From positions 4,006,501 through 4,070,500 of the forward strand of contig JAWRVZ010000024.1 in the NCBI GenBank assembly GCA_037043235.1: DNA of 64,000 nt. Reading direction: 5' to 3'. The notes below the pieces were generated by a model that worked only from the letters and a program-made list of their open reading frames with translations, did not search any database and was not told where the DNA came from. Origin of the DNA: Rhodeus uyekii. Taxonomy: Eukaryota > Chordata > Actinopteri > Cypriniformes > Acheilognathidae. This document shows positions 12,484 to 25,000 of this stretch, piece after piece. A program made the translations under genes and the position numbers. Numbering within the stretch: position 1 is the first letter of the stretch; each line of letters starts with the position of its first letter.

Positions 12484-12838
12484 TGTTACAAGTGAGTGTG
12501 TGATGTGGAGAATGACGAAAACCCGGAAGGCAGGGATCAACTGAAAACTCTCTTTACCAAACGAAAACACTTTAAAATACAAAACGGGACACTGTGCAAA
12601 AAAATCTAGGAAAACTTCTTGGAACTAGGAAACATGGAGACACATCCACACACGTAGGGAACGGCGACACAGAAACCGTCAACAATCGACAAAGACATGG
12701 GAGAACATGAGGGCTTATATACACTGGATAATTGAAAACACCTGGTGAGACTAACAAGGGAAGTGGCAAACGAGACGGGAACACAATGGATCACACAGGA
12801 GGCAACAGGAAGTGACGGGACTAGACATGACTGTGACA
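12484..12838 (-). mobile_element. Solo LTR with perfect 5-bp TSD
   Basis: The ends are TGTTACA and TGTGACA, flanked by gtata on both sides (12479-12483 and 12839-12843). On the minus strand it starts TGTCACAGTCATG and carries a TATA-like element near 12715-12721. It belongs to the same family as 1793-2129 and the split LTR at 33156-38639, and it supplies the reference for the DIRS empty site. Confidence 0.88.
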
Positions 12839-13043
12839 GTATAGAACAATGAATAGCATCCACACAATAACAGTAACGGTTATGGCACAGAGAAACAGTA
12901 ATACTGGAATCACTTTAACAACAAGCTAATGAATGGCTGTCGGGCAGAAACCTCATATATCTCCATATTTCTGTCTGTCTGTGGGTTATGCACATTTTTA
13001 ACCAATGAAAAGCATTAAAAAGAGCTTGTGACTAAACCTTGTA

Positions 13044-13960
13044 CAGTGGTACCTCGAGATACGAAATTAATCCGTTCCGAGGCGGCCTTCGTATAATGAG
13101 TTTTTCGTATCTTGGAACACATTTTACATGTAAGATGGCTAATCCGTTCCAAGCCCTCCAAAAACACCCCATTAAATTTCATAATAAAGCTAAATTGACC
13201 TATAAACAATGAAATAACGTAAAATGTCGATGTGGCAAGGGGGCGTGGATATAAACAGCCTGGAAGGGAAAGACGGAGAGAGAGATCCGGGCGAGACGCG
13301 AGTCGGCACGGAAGCGGTGAACGCGAGGCTCACGAGCGAAACGAAAGTGAAACCGAAACCGAGAGAGATTGCGAGTGACACGGAACTCAGAGGGAGAAGC
13401 GTGACTCAGCTGAGAGAAGCGGGACAGTGTGAGTGAAACGCACCTGCTTATGTTTTGATTTGTGTTTTGATTTACATAAAAGCTTGTGAGTCTCAGTAAG
13501 CTGACCCTGCCGCCTTCCTTCTCCGTGACTAACAAAACCTTACCACAGTCGAAGCTTACCTTTCGAGTGAGGCTATCTCCGAAAGTGGCGGCAGAGGAGG
13601 AGGAGGACAAACTGCAGATACCAGCTTCGTACCTCTTTATGATCTCCATCTTTGTCTCCAGAGCTAAAGCACGCCAGCACGTACGTATAGAAGATGCATG
13701 ATGGGAGGGATGCTGTCCAATTAGAGAGAAGGATCTCATGGCTTGGCTAGCATCAGGAACCAATGGGAGAGCAGGAGGATGGTGGCGAGTCTACTATAAC
13801 TAAGATGTTGTTTCAAAATTGTTATGGGGCGAATCTCGGACTTTCAGAAACCTTTCGTATCTTAAAAACTTTTCGTATGTAGAGCAGTAAAAATTTTCGT
13901 CTTTACTTTCGTAACTTGGATTTTCGTAAGTTGAGCCTTTCGTATCTTGAGGTACTACTG
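13044..13960 (-). mobile_element. Tigger/pogo-like element with N-terminal transposase relic
   Basis: The inverted ends 'cagtggtacctcgagatacg' and 'cgtatcttgaggtactactg' differ by two bases. TA dinucleotides flank the element (13042-13043, 13961-13962). On the minus strand, at about 13620-13670, the translation reads ALETKMEIIKRYEAG, the helix-turn-helix start typical of pogo/Tigger transposases. The frame then runs into an unrelated insert at 13226-13545, so no functional transposase remains. Confidence 0.85.
13226..13545 (+). mobile_element. LTR-like insert inside the Tigger-like element
   Basis: It runs from 'tgtcgatgtggcaaggggg' to 'ccgtgactaaca', with a TATA-like 'gatataaac' near 13247 and 'cataaaag' toward the 3' side. 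Two diverged relatives lie tail-to-tail at 30672-31290, sharing 'gggggcgtgg' at the 5' side and 'ctgaccctgcc' at the 3' side. I did not find a clean 5-bp duplication, so the exact ends are uncertain. Confidence 0.55.
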
Positions 13961-13962
13961 TA

Positions 13963-15004
13963 TCTCCTTTGGATCCTCATAACTCCACCCTCCCTCTATT
14001 GTGAACGAAGTGCCGTACACATTTTGGACCTTCTCTGCTTGTTTGCAATGCAAGGGTAAATTAAAAATTGTTTGTTTGAATAAGATACTAAAGAAACACT
14101 ATATATAAAGGCTAATGTTTTATGTTTTTGAAGAGCGGAGAAGAGCATTTAAAGCAGCAGACACACGCTTAGAATAAACTAATAAAAAAAAATAACATTA
14201 ATCGAATAATAAATCGCTCAAGTAACAAGAATAAATGTAGGGAAGGACTTGATTTTGTCTATTGGGCACTGGATCATTGCTTTTGCTGTGAATTAATGTG
14301 AGTGACAGGTTGTCCCGCCGTCACACCAGTAAACACATCATCAGAGAAGAGAAGAAATGTCATAGAATTAAAGCATTATTATGTCAAAGAATTATTATTT
14401 TTGATTTCATGGCGACTTTACAGCAAATCTTTGCTTTGACTGAAGGAATCAATCCTGTATTCAGCACTCAAGCTAAGCATAACCTACTTGAGCACTTCAG
14501 AACATCTTATAGCCTGCTTACATAATGCATTGATTTACTGCTCTTGCTCTGAACCTTTATCCTTTATTTATAGTTTAAAAATAAGTGAACCCAGCACTTC
14601 CACTCATCTATTTCTTGTGGAGCCTTTGAAATATAGTATAGTATATATAGCATATCCACACACACAAAAGAACTGAACAGATTCTGCCTATTTGTTTATT
14701 AGGCAAAATGTAATCCAGTTTAAAAAAACTAAACAATGATAGAGAATCACTTACCTGGAAGGATATGCAAATCAGTCAGTTATTACATTAACATATAAAC
14801 TCTAACTACGTTACAAACAACAGCTGTTCATAAATCCTCTGAATAGGCTTTAGAACGTAAAACTATAATATATATTGTAATAAGAAATGTCTTCATAGAA
14901 ACTATTAGCGATTTAAAAGCATTGTGGAAGACGCTCATAATAATGAATTTTAGTTCATATTTTAGGAGTAGGTTCAGGATACAGAAAATTTGATTAGCTC
15001 TGGT
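13963..15004. other. Unique AT-rich sequence, no gene seen
   Basis: Short open frames only. No motif or repeat boundary is supported. Confidence 0.45.
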
Positions 15005-15300
15005 TGTCACGGTTGTGTTGTGTAGAATGACCACAATGATTAAGGAAATGCAACACTCAGGAAGCGGTAACACAACAGCATTACACAAACTGTGTATTGA
15101 CAACAACTGACCAAGATTGAGGGACAACACAGGGATTATATACACACAGAGGATTGATTGAGGAATGAGACACAGCTGACAAGACTAACAAGGAGATGTT
15201 AGTCTTAATTAATTGATGACGAGACAGGTGACTACGATGACAAACAGAGAGCACATGGGGAACCAGAAAGTAAACAAAGACAGAACATTACTTTAACACA
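15005..15300 (-). mobile_element. LTR-like remnant
   Basis: It starts 'tgtcacggttgtg' and contains 'gggattatatacacacagag', matching the layout of the 12484 and 1793 LTRs on the minus strand. The right end is not identifiable and no target duplication was found. Confidence 0.45.
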
Positions 15301-17779
15301 CACAGACTCAGTCTGCATATGTACTGTGCTGTAGCACTGCATTATGGGTGTGTGTTTGTGCTCTGAGATCCCTGTTTTGCCATTTCTGCTACTGTCCAGG
15401 AAATAATAGAAGATCAATATGAGATGATATGACATTTAACACATCAACCACAAGTGCTTCAGCGATGGAAGTTCACCAAAAACTTTAACATATTATTTTG
15501 CTGCCTTGCAAGTACTTGTATTTCCTACAGGAAATGCAAATCAAGTTTTGATGAATCTCTTTAAAACCTTAGCAATGAATTTTCACTTGTAAAAAGCTCA
15601 ACCTAAAGGACTAAGACACAGATTCATTTCCGTACACTATATCAGATACAACCTTACAATAAAAGCAATTTCTCGCTGGTGAAAATGTTCTTTCAAGCAC
15701 CTTATCTTTGCACACCACAGGCCAACTCTGTCTTCTAGGGATCTTTAAGACAGGGTGCATGAGACAGGGCGATTTTACCCACTTCCACAGTCTGTTCTAT
15801 TAATAGCAAACCCTGAGAAAGGTACAGAGAGAGTGATGCCTTTGAGTGCAGTGAAAACAAGACAATTTGAATGGGCTTGCTGACACTCAGTAAATCCCCA
15901 GACTGTTCCTGAGTCTTTCCAGTCCTGTCAAAGACTGCTGCCTGCTACACAAGTCAGAGCTTAGTCCAGTCAGCATGGCACTGGAGAGGAGAAACAGTGA
16001 CACAGACGTGAATTCAGAAACCATGACAACTAATGATGAACTACAACACAGGCAAACAGTGACAAAGAAAGCCATGACTAAATGAAGTCAAGACAATGGG
16101 CCTCGTTATGAAATACAGATTTGACCTTCGGGGACGTTTACAAAATACTGTTTTCACAACACCTAAAAAACTGAAAACCTTTTATGCGTTTTGTCCATTC
16201 ATTTACACAACAACAGCATTTTGGGGACCTGAAAACGTACAATTTAGAAAAACGGCTTTCAAAGTGCACATTTTTGAAAACGTTATCATTTGTGTAAACT
16301 AAAAAAAAGTGTATTATGTCTATTGGCACGTAGTGTTTCTTTACAAATCACCAACTACTGTCCTGACATGCATAAAACGTTTTTTGTTGTTTTCGTGGAT
16401 CCTTGTGAGTGTGGAAAAAGTAAAGAAAAAAACTTTTACATTTTTTTGTATATTGTTGCTGTGTAAACATCCCTTTAAAGGGTGTTTACATTCAAATAAA
16501 AACACTAAATGTCAGGTTCAAAGTAGGCGTACACATTTTTCCTTGCGGCAGAGTTGTAGTCGGACATGTTTGTGGAAATTGGTGTATGTTATTCCAAAGA
16601 ATTGTTTTTGCATTTTTTATATTATTTAAAATGGACATAATAATGGACAACTTTCTCTTTCCCTGAAATACATTTTGAATTGTAATAAATTTTGTAATTA
16701 ATAAATTTTTATATTTTATATTTAGTAAAGAAAATTGTGATTTTGTCATTTTCTTTTGTTTTATAATTTTTTTTATTTTTAATATTATATTAAATATTTT
16801 TTAATATTTGTTTTCATTTCAGTTTTAGTTTGAGTTATTTTAACACATCAAGTAAACAAATTGAAAAGGAGAAATTTTGGCTTGGCAACTACATGAAATT
16901 TAAAAAAATTTAAAAAAAATTCAAGTTTTTTTTTGGTTATAGATCTTCTGACTACATTAGCAAATAGATAATGCTAACCAAAACTAAATAGCAACAGTAG
17001 TTTTTATCAAACTTCCTTTTGATCTGGCTCCAATCTGAAAGGCTTCTCCTGATCTATATTTCTTCTCATTAAATATCCGGTTGAATTCTGAAACGTGTTA
17101 CATTACCGAAACAAACGTAATTGACTTAAGGGTAAAATATCCCATACATTACAAAGAAACATGATCCGAGCTCAATCTATTTAGTAGAATCTGTTTTCAG
17201 AAGCCTGTAGACAAATCAAGCACAAACGTTCGCTTCGGTTTCCCAGTGGGCCTACAGTTAAATGAGGACATACATTAGAGACTCTTTTATTCTGCTTTTG
17301 TGAGATAAACCATTTTTTCCCATAAATTCCTTCCGCTCAGTCTGACAGTAATAAATCAGTAGGGAATGTAGCATCTGTCACAATATAAACAAAACAACTC
17401 TTTCCTGTCAAATCAAACCTCTGAGGTGTGCTTCCTTCCTGACCATATGAAAAACAGAAAGTACAAGCCAGAAAAGGATGAAGAGAAGATGAGGTGGGGT
17501 GAGGAGTCTACAGTCAGCCCCATTCCTCTGTCAATTTTTTAATTTTTAATTTTCATACCTTTCGTTGCCGCAAGCACCCTTGCGTGCTGACATGGCTGAT
17601 GCTATTTTAGCTTCTGCAAAGGCAACAGATTTGGACTTATGCAAGCGGGGGGTGGGGAGAACCGGTCCGATCTCCTGGGGCTTCGGGACTCTGTCACTAT
17701 CTCTCAGACCAACATCTTATCTCTGTTGTTCATTGTCTCCCTCTTTTCATTTCCTTCAGTGTTCCCTGACGTCCTCCCA
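15301..17779. other. AT-rich sequence with a probable repeat at 16090-16310
   Basis: The stretch 16130-16270 ('ggggacgtttacaaaatact', 'cattttggggacctg') resembles a common fish repeat also seen inverted near 23100-23330. The rest is AT-rich (16680-16930 is nearly all A/T). No gene is supported. Confidence 0.35.
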
Positions 17780-17912
17780 CTGCGGGAGTAACGGCATCAT
17801 GTCATATGCATAAATGACAAATGACAGATGACATTAGCAAGGTCATTTGACCACCTCAAGGTGATGAAAATGTGACCGGCCTTGACTTTGCACTACCCTT
17901 ATTCCCCTAGCA
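17780..17912. promoter_or_regulatory. Candidate regulatory element with clustered sites
   Basis: Within about 130 bp there are repeated TGACA-type motifs ('tgacaaatgacagatgaca', TALE/Meis-like), an octamer-like 'tatgcataaat', and an inverted pair of nuclear-receptor-like half-sites, AGGTCA (17840-17845) and TGACCA (17848-17853), with 'aaggtga' and 'tgaccggccttgac' after them. The clustering is seen directly. Function is inference and needs conservation data. Confidence 0.25.
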
Positions 17913-18409
17913 AACATAGCAACAGGAACAAAAATGACAAGAAAGCCAGCCAATGAGGGAGTTGCACTGCTGTCTTTCAGCCAATCAGAGCGAGCCTTTG
18001 GGCCTTCACTTCAACTGCAGAAACATAAGGCGTACTTACAGCTATTAAATTTGATTAAATACATCAAAATGAGTCTCATGCTTCCATTTAACTACTCCAT
18101 TATAACATTAATTGACAAACACTTGTGATGGAGTCTTAATCTCTGCTCTGGGGTGGATAAGGATCAGCGAGGTTTTTATGAATCATTCTTATAAGCGGGT
18201 TCCACAGAGTATTACCAACCTTTCTGTGATTATTTCTCTTGTAAGAAGTAGAAACTACAAAAAGAAAAGCAATGCTATTTCACAGGCGTCATTGCTTTTT
18301 TTATACAATTAATACCAGTTCTCAATCTGCTTGCCTGTGTTTGCACGTTCCAGACAAAGCTCATTTTGTAAATTAGATCTGAGGTTTATTAATGGTATTT
18401 TCTGCAGGT
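17913..18409. other. Unique sequence, no gene seen
   Basis: No supported gene or repeat structure. Confidence 0.4.
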
Positions 18410-18419
18410 TCCTACATCG

Positions 18420-18920
18420 TTAGACCAGCACTCATTCCAAAGGTCTTTGAGTGAGTCATAAAACAAATTAATTTACTGATTTATGAGTCACTGAATCATT
18501 CATTCAACCACTTTGATCAAAAATGCTGATTTCATTCTGTCTTTATGAGAGAGTTTGTGCATTAGTGCTGATGGTTTTTAATGACTCCTTCTATGAGTTA
18601 AATCATCACACCAGTAGGTCTTTGAATGAGTCATAAAAAAAACAAGTGACTGAGTCATTGAACCATTCACTCAACCGTTTGGTTCAAAAACGCTGATTTC
18701 TCTCAAAACCAACTTAATAACACTCTGTGTCACAATTCAAATACTATTCAATAAATACTACTAATATCCTAGTGGATAGTTTTCAAATTAGGACACAGTG
18801 ACAGATTCATAAAGACTGTCCTAATTTGCATACTGTCACTTTCAACTGATTAAAAATGCTGATTTAACTCAAACAAATCAAGTTAGTATCTTTATGAGGG
18901 AGTCACTGAAAAGATTACCC
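18420..18920. repeat. Diverged tandem duplication (~160-bp period)
   Basis: The phrases 'ggtctttga.tgagtcataaa', 'ttcactcaacc' and 'tcaaaaa.gctgattt' occur at about 18440-18530 and again at 18615-18700, with a weaker third echo at 18845-18910. The copies are well diverged, so the duplication is old. Confidence 0.5.
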
Positions 18921-19770
18921 ACTCAAAAGATTAAAAAAACAAAACGTATTCATTATGGAAGAAAAAGCCTTGGCAATATTGTGTCTAAAGTGCAAAAATT
19001 ACTTATTGTACTGTTGTAGAATTTGGTATACTGGCTTTTGCTCGTGTGATATTGTTTAAATCCCAAGGACCATTATGGAGAGAAATGAGGTGCTAGAAAA
19101 AAATCCAAAATTAAATGGAAGACTTGGGGAAGCTGAATTAGAAAATACAATTAAAAGGACTCGTATATTAACAATGCTCACACATGCAAACCTACATGAG
19201 GACCTTGGTTTAGCAGTCCAGTCTACAAGAAGGACCAAGAATCATCGTGACAGTGATTAAAAGGCTTATCGTGACAGACCTAACCTTCCCCCAGGGTGCG
19301 AGTCAAACTAGGCTAAATGCATCTACACTTCCAGCCGTGCACTTTTCACATAGTAGCTGAATAGTGCACAGAAATGTGCAAAAGTTTATAGTAAATGAAA
19401 AGCAAAGCACAGACATTTCCATTTGCCATTTCCATTAACGTCTGAGAAACAAAACTATATTTCCCATGACATTTCATTTGTAAAAGGCAGGGGACAGAAG
19501 CCTGATCTAATTAAACATCTTTGTGATAGAATTACTGGAACTTCATTGATCATACAACAACGTTAGCATTAGTGTCACTCTAAAAACTTTAGTTTAATGC
19601 TATCAGAGCATACTGGGAGCTAACAGTAAAGTTAATACTGAATGCATTTTTTCTTTGAAAAACTCTCTAATCCTGATGCAAATATACAGATCAATCTCAG
19701 GCTAACACAAACAATGGTCATATATATTTTTTTATCTTTTTAATTGCATACATGTCACTTGCTTGCAGAA
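18921..19770. other. Unique sequence, no gene seen
   Basis: A 61-codon frame on each strand at 19056-19260 is charged but domain-free and has no exon signals I can support. Confidence 0.4.
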
Positions 19771-19774
19771 AGGA

Positions 19775-20070
19775 GGAGCAGTTTAGGCAGGATCTACACA
19801 GAGTAGTCACCTTATTATAGAGCAAAACAAAACAAAAACCATGCAAGTGCACAGGAGAGTGCAGGAGAAACACAAGCAATTAACACTGAACAAGAACAAC
19901 TCAAACTAAGGGCTATATATACACACACAGAGTAACTAAAGAGCTAAACAAGGAGCAGGTGAATCAAATCATTCAATCAATGAGTTGCCATGACAACAAT
20001 TGAAAACAGTCTCAATCCAAGTCTCAAGTCCAGAAAAACTAAACAAAAGCCAAAAACTGAACGTTCCGAT
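19775..20070 (-). mobile_element. Possible eroded LTR-like unit
   Basis: The layout 'gggctatatatacacacacag' followed by 'aaggagcaggtgaatc' resembles the TATA region of the minus-strand LTRs at 12484 and 15005. The ends and target duplication are not found. Confidence 0.3.
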
Positions 20071-20168
20071 GCATTGGAGAATTGAGAGAACCAGAAATTT
20101 GAGATGAGAGGAATGTGACTTTTTCCTTTCTTTTACTACACATATGTTAGCCATCAGTTGGTCTACAG

Positions 20169-20935
20169 CAGGGGTGGGCAAACTATTTGTCTCGCGGGCC
20201 ACATTAGTTTCTTAAAATTGACAGAGGGGCCGGGGTGAAGGTCGTACCTGTGCATTTACTTATAAGAAATCCTAGAAAACCTGAATAAAGTATAGTTTGG
20301 TCTTAAATCACTCGACTGGGACACGTGAAATTACAACAAAAAAATATTAATACAATTTAATCGACCGAAAAACCATAATATGCAATCGTATATTTGAATC
20401 GTATATTCAACTGAATCGTATATTTGCCTCAGCTCTAGATTGACAATCACAGGCGTCCAATCACAACTGACCTCTGGAAAAAAGGGAACTAACCAATGAC
20501 GTTTGATGTTACTATTACAAGAGCAAGCCCCGCCCCACGACTGACAAAAATAAAAGTGCTCGCGCGATCAAAAACAGCAGTCTAGAGGGGGTGAATGTTC
20601 GCGCGCGCGTAGATTAGATGTCATGCGCGCGAGTGATTAAAATGAGCTCGCGGGTACCCGTATTTACGTGTAGCTCTGTTTTCCGCTCGCGGATGTAATT
20701 TACGCGTGCGCAAACATCAGTTTTGCGCCATAAAGGGGGTGTAGAGGGGTTTGCGACAAACGCCTACTCTCCAGCACAGCTTCAGCGCCACTGCCGCTTG
20801 CAGCCGCGACAGAGTGACATTACAGGGAAATGTAAAATTAAGGAGGTTTAATACAGGTTCGGCAAGTTCGGCGGGCCGGATTAAAAAGCCCAACGGGCCG
20901 GATATGGCCCGCGGGCCGTAGTTTGCCCACCCCTG
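20169..20935. mobile_element. hAT-type non-autonomous element with perfect 8-bp TSD
   Basis: The terminal inverted repeats are 16/16: 'caggggtgggcaaact' and its complement. They are flanked by a perfect 8-bp duplication, gtctacag (20161-20168 and 20936-20943), the length made by hAT transposases. The subterminal 'gggccacatt' and 'atggcccgcgggccg' are typical of hAT ends. The 767-bp interior is CpG-rich and has no transposase frame, so the element is non-autonomous. Confidence 0.93.
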
Positions 20936-20943
20936 GTCTACAG

Positions 20944-22060
20944 AAACACATATATGTGCCAACAGTAATGGTGTCAATAATATATTTACTTTGTAACACT
21001 AATATGAGCAAACATCAAAGTAATAAAAGTAATAAAATCAAAGTAATAAAAGAACTGACTTAAAACGTAATTAATATTACTTTCTATGTATAACATTTAC
21101 ATGGCCTTTATTCATTTAGCTGTCATTAATTAAGTGTTACATTATAATGATTTCTTAAATTCTTTCCCAATCAGCAAATGAAACATTTTCAACTAGATGA
21201 TTTTGAATTTAAAAAATATATATAATAATAATAATTTAAATTTTAAAAAAAATCAGTCTTGCAATTCAGTAATACAATAAAAAAAAAAAGATTCTTACAA
21301 TTGTCCTCATGATAAATCCTTCCATAGTAACTACCAGTGACATCTGCCAATCAACTTTTCTCCAGAAACCAAGGGATAAAATGGATATTAGTTCAATTTC
21401 AAAGCATAAAAAAATATGAAAACAATTCTCACAAAAAATAATTGATTGCACTTTCTAGACCTAGCTGAAATTAAATAAAAAACCACTGAGCTCTTCCAGC
21501 ATCTAAAAAACAATCTCATATATCCTTAACTGGCTAATGGCCACTTATTGTAGATATCTTTAAGTTGGCTTTAAGTTATCTATTATCTCTCCTCTCTGCA
21601 GTGGGAAATGACTCATCCATGAGAGCAGGATATTGCCCTTTCTAGTTTTCGATACCTATGACAAAAGAAGAAAAAAAACCTCATCAAATGGTAAAATAGA
21701 AGAGAAAAGACTTGCGAGTTGTGGGTGCTGACAAAAAATACCGATTTCTGAGAGCCCGAAGTCTTCGACTTCACACCTGCCCACACCACATGCTAATCTG
21801 ATAAATGTCTCGTTATGAAATACTCTTTAATGGAATTCACAGTTAGTAGAGCAGAAACCCTCAAATCTATGAACCATTTAGCCGTTTTAACATTTTACAG
21901 TGAAAGTTTCACACTTCATGTTTTTCCCGACACTAAATAAGGCGGAGGCAGACTTTGATGAATGACATGAACTAAAGGAAGACCATCACTGAAGCTGTAC
22001 GAGGGTTTGAGAGTCTGGGCATGCATGACATCGCACAGCTGGGCGATGATGACGGGGCCC
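20944..22060. other. Unique AT-rich sequence, no gene seen
   Basis: Nothing supported besides poly-A and AT-rich tracts. The part from 21950 on is more GC-balanced and could be conserved non-coding DNA around the X-box-like site at 22061. Confidence 0.4.
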
Positions 22061-22074
22061 GTTGCCATGGAGAC
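22061..22074 (+). promoter_or_regulatory. X-box-like (RFX) motif
   Basis: 'gttgccatggagac' fits the imperfect inverted repeat bound by RFX factors (GTTGCC...RGYAAC type). It is one 14-bp match in 64 kb, so chance or non-function is quite possible. Confidence 0.3.
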
Positions 22075-25000
22075 TGTGTAGCCAGATTCACAGACTGATT
22101 CAAGGCCGGAAAAATGTTATCAGATGAACCGAAATCAATCTCACTCTAGAATGTGTTTGTGTTTGTAAGGGACTGTAATTGAAGATTATTAACCTTTTCA
22201 GAGAAACCTAATGGAAACGATGTGTGAGCAAATTTAATTATGGAGTTTTATGGGGTTTTTTATATTTTGAAAGAGTGCAACTGCACGCTCACCAATATTT
22301 CAATTAGTTGTTGACCTTTATGGGGTTTTCCAATGGTTGAATTTCAAATTATCACATTTTGTCCCCCGGTATGTACATCTGAAGTACTTTTTTTTTTTAT
22401 CGTCCTGTCTTCCTTTTTCAGTGGAAATTGCATCAACACATTGAATAATGCTGCACGTTTCAAGGCACTTCAGTGGGACTTTAAATTATCCTAAAAAAAG
22501 ATGTTAAATGACACTATTAGTCTACAGGATTGAGAGTAATGAGAGACGAGACTTACAATATAAACTCTTTGTTCATTTCCTCAATTGTCATCACACCTTA
22601 ACAGCTGATATAACAGGTTTCTTCATTAGGAAGAAAAAAAAAGGTGGATCATAGATGACATTGCGGTAAAACCGTGACTTAAAATAATAGCATTTCACAG
22701 ACTAGATTCACAAATATAAGCATCTGCAGATAACGATAACTGCAAATCTGAAAGATTTCATGGCTATCAGCATTCTGTTAAAGCTCCAAACAGCTTCCTC
22801 AGCAGAGACAACAAAACCGCTTCAGTTCACGCTCACAAAAGCCAAAAGTGAGTCATTGTACCTGATAAAGACAAACACGAACACCTGCAATGACCTTCAT
22901 GAATGAAAGGCCTTAACACAGATACATCACTTAGATACATCACCTTCTGATCCTTCCTTTCCATTCGCTGAATGATTCCTGTTTTCACAGTAACAGTCCA
23001 AGGACAAGCACAAGCAACATTTGCATCCAAGTCTACGTTAACACAAAAACAACGAAGGAAAGAGTTTTCCTCTTATTTTTGCTCATACAGACGAAAATAT
23101 TGTCAAAATGATCCTCGTTCACAATGATCCTCGAAAACGACAAAAAAATGCTGTATTATTCAGCCAGGCCAGTAGTTGGCAATATCACTTTGTAAAGAAA
23201 CACTACACACCTATAGACTGAATAGGCAACACGGATGTGTGTGACATCACTGTGTTAACAAATTCACGTTTTCAGACCCTCAATATGCCGTTATTGTGTA
23301 AATGAACAGCCAAAACGCATATAACTAGAATAATATCGTAAACTGTAAAAATATTTGCGTACACAGTAAGCTGTATCAGGTATTAATTTAAACATAAACT
23401 CTTGCAGCTTCTTCCCATTTTCAAAATTTTGTATTCAAAATACATTTTTTCACTGAAAATAAAAATCACAAGGCACACCACCAAATGAAAATGTAAAAAA
23501 GAAAACTGTAGCCTATATTAACATTATACAGTCATTCTTATCAAAGTGTCTTGAATGGGAATCAAATAAACACAAAGAAAAAAGTATTTTATGACTAATT
23601 CGTTACCAATAGGTGAAATTTAATAATTTTCCACGGCACACCTGACGATCTCTCACGACACACTAGACGTCTTTAGAAGACATTAAACAAGACAATTTCT
23701 CAAAGAACATCACACCTGATGTGCTCTGCAATGTTTCCAAATGTCACAGGATTTCATTACTGTACTGCATTATGTTGCATCGGACTGTACCATTTAATTT
23801 TTAATTCCATTAAATTGTCATTTACTTTATTAGCAGTATGGGCTTGTTTAAATTAAACTAAATTTAGTAAGTTAGTTTTGGCTGAATTAATTGTAAATGT
23901 TTTATAACAACACAAATAATATTAATCAAAATCGTTGCTGCTAAAGCTTAACACTTTTTTTAGATGGTTAACTTTGTCTGGATGCATCACATGGATGCAT
24001 TAGTGAAGCAAAACCTCATCTGCATAACGGTTATGTACTTGTGTGGCAGTAAATGTATACCCATTAATGGCTAATTCACATCATAATATATGGGTTGTTC
24101 AATATAAAATCAATTTAATGTTCTATTTAATGGATTTTACCACATCCTATCATGTGTTCCTCCAACATACAGTGAGAACCAATTCTACAATGTTTTTTGG
24201 GAAGCCACTGGAAGAAGAAGTCGCTATGTGATTGCCACAGGCCATAACAGCAGCGCTCCATCACAAAGAGCTCAGGAAATCATATCACATTCATTCAGAA
24301 TCACTCAAACCCGTAGGTTAACAGACAGGTAATGCTGCTGGGTGGCTGCTAATTGACTTCATAGAACGCTCCATTACACCATTGCATGAGAAATTACAGC
24401 TTTTAGGGTTATTGCAGAAATAAATCAAAATACAAATCAGCTTACAAGAGGTATTGGTTGCACATACAGTTGATATATAGCTCTCCCACCTCCCGGCTCA
24501 AAAAAAAATATATATATATATATTATATTATATATATATTATCAAGTGTATTATTTCAGTTATGACAACTCTCAGAGTTTATTACTTCAACCAGCATTTA
24601 TTGATATGAATGGATCATAGAATATACAGTGGCTTGATTTTGGCAGATAATATCTGCCATGCTGCTAAAGCAAATACAATAATTTGTGCGGTTTAGTCAA
24701 ATATAACAAAACTGCTGCAAGGAATGGTAGACCCTATGAAATGGCAGATATCTACAGGTGGTGCTGGGGAGGAGGAAGGTTAACAGAAGCTTTCATAATC
24801 GCAACGTGCAGAGTGAAGGCTATGGTACGATGTATATGGTTACGTGAATTTGGATATCCTTCTGTTTGGCTGGTGCCACGGCGTTGGAAGAATCAATCAG
24901 TATTCACTTAGAGTTTCCAGCCTGAACTTGTAGAAGAAATGTATATCGTCTTGACCATGTAGCACTACTGCAAACTAATGACTGTACAAGTTTTACTCTT

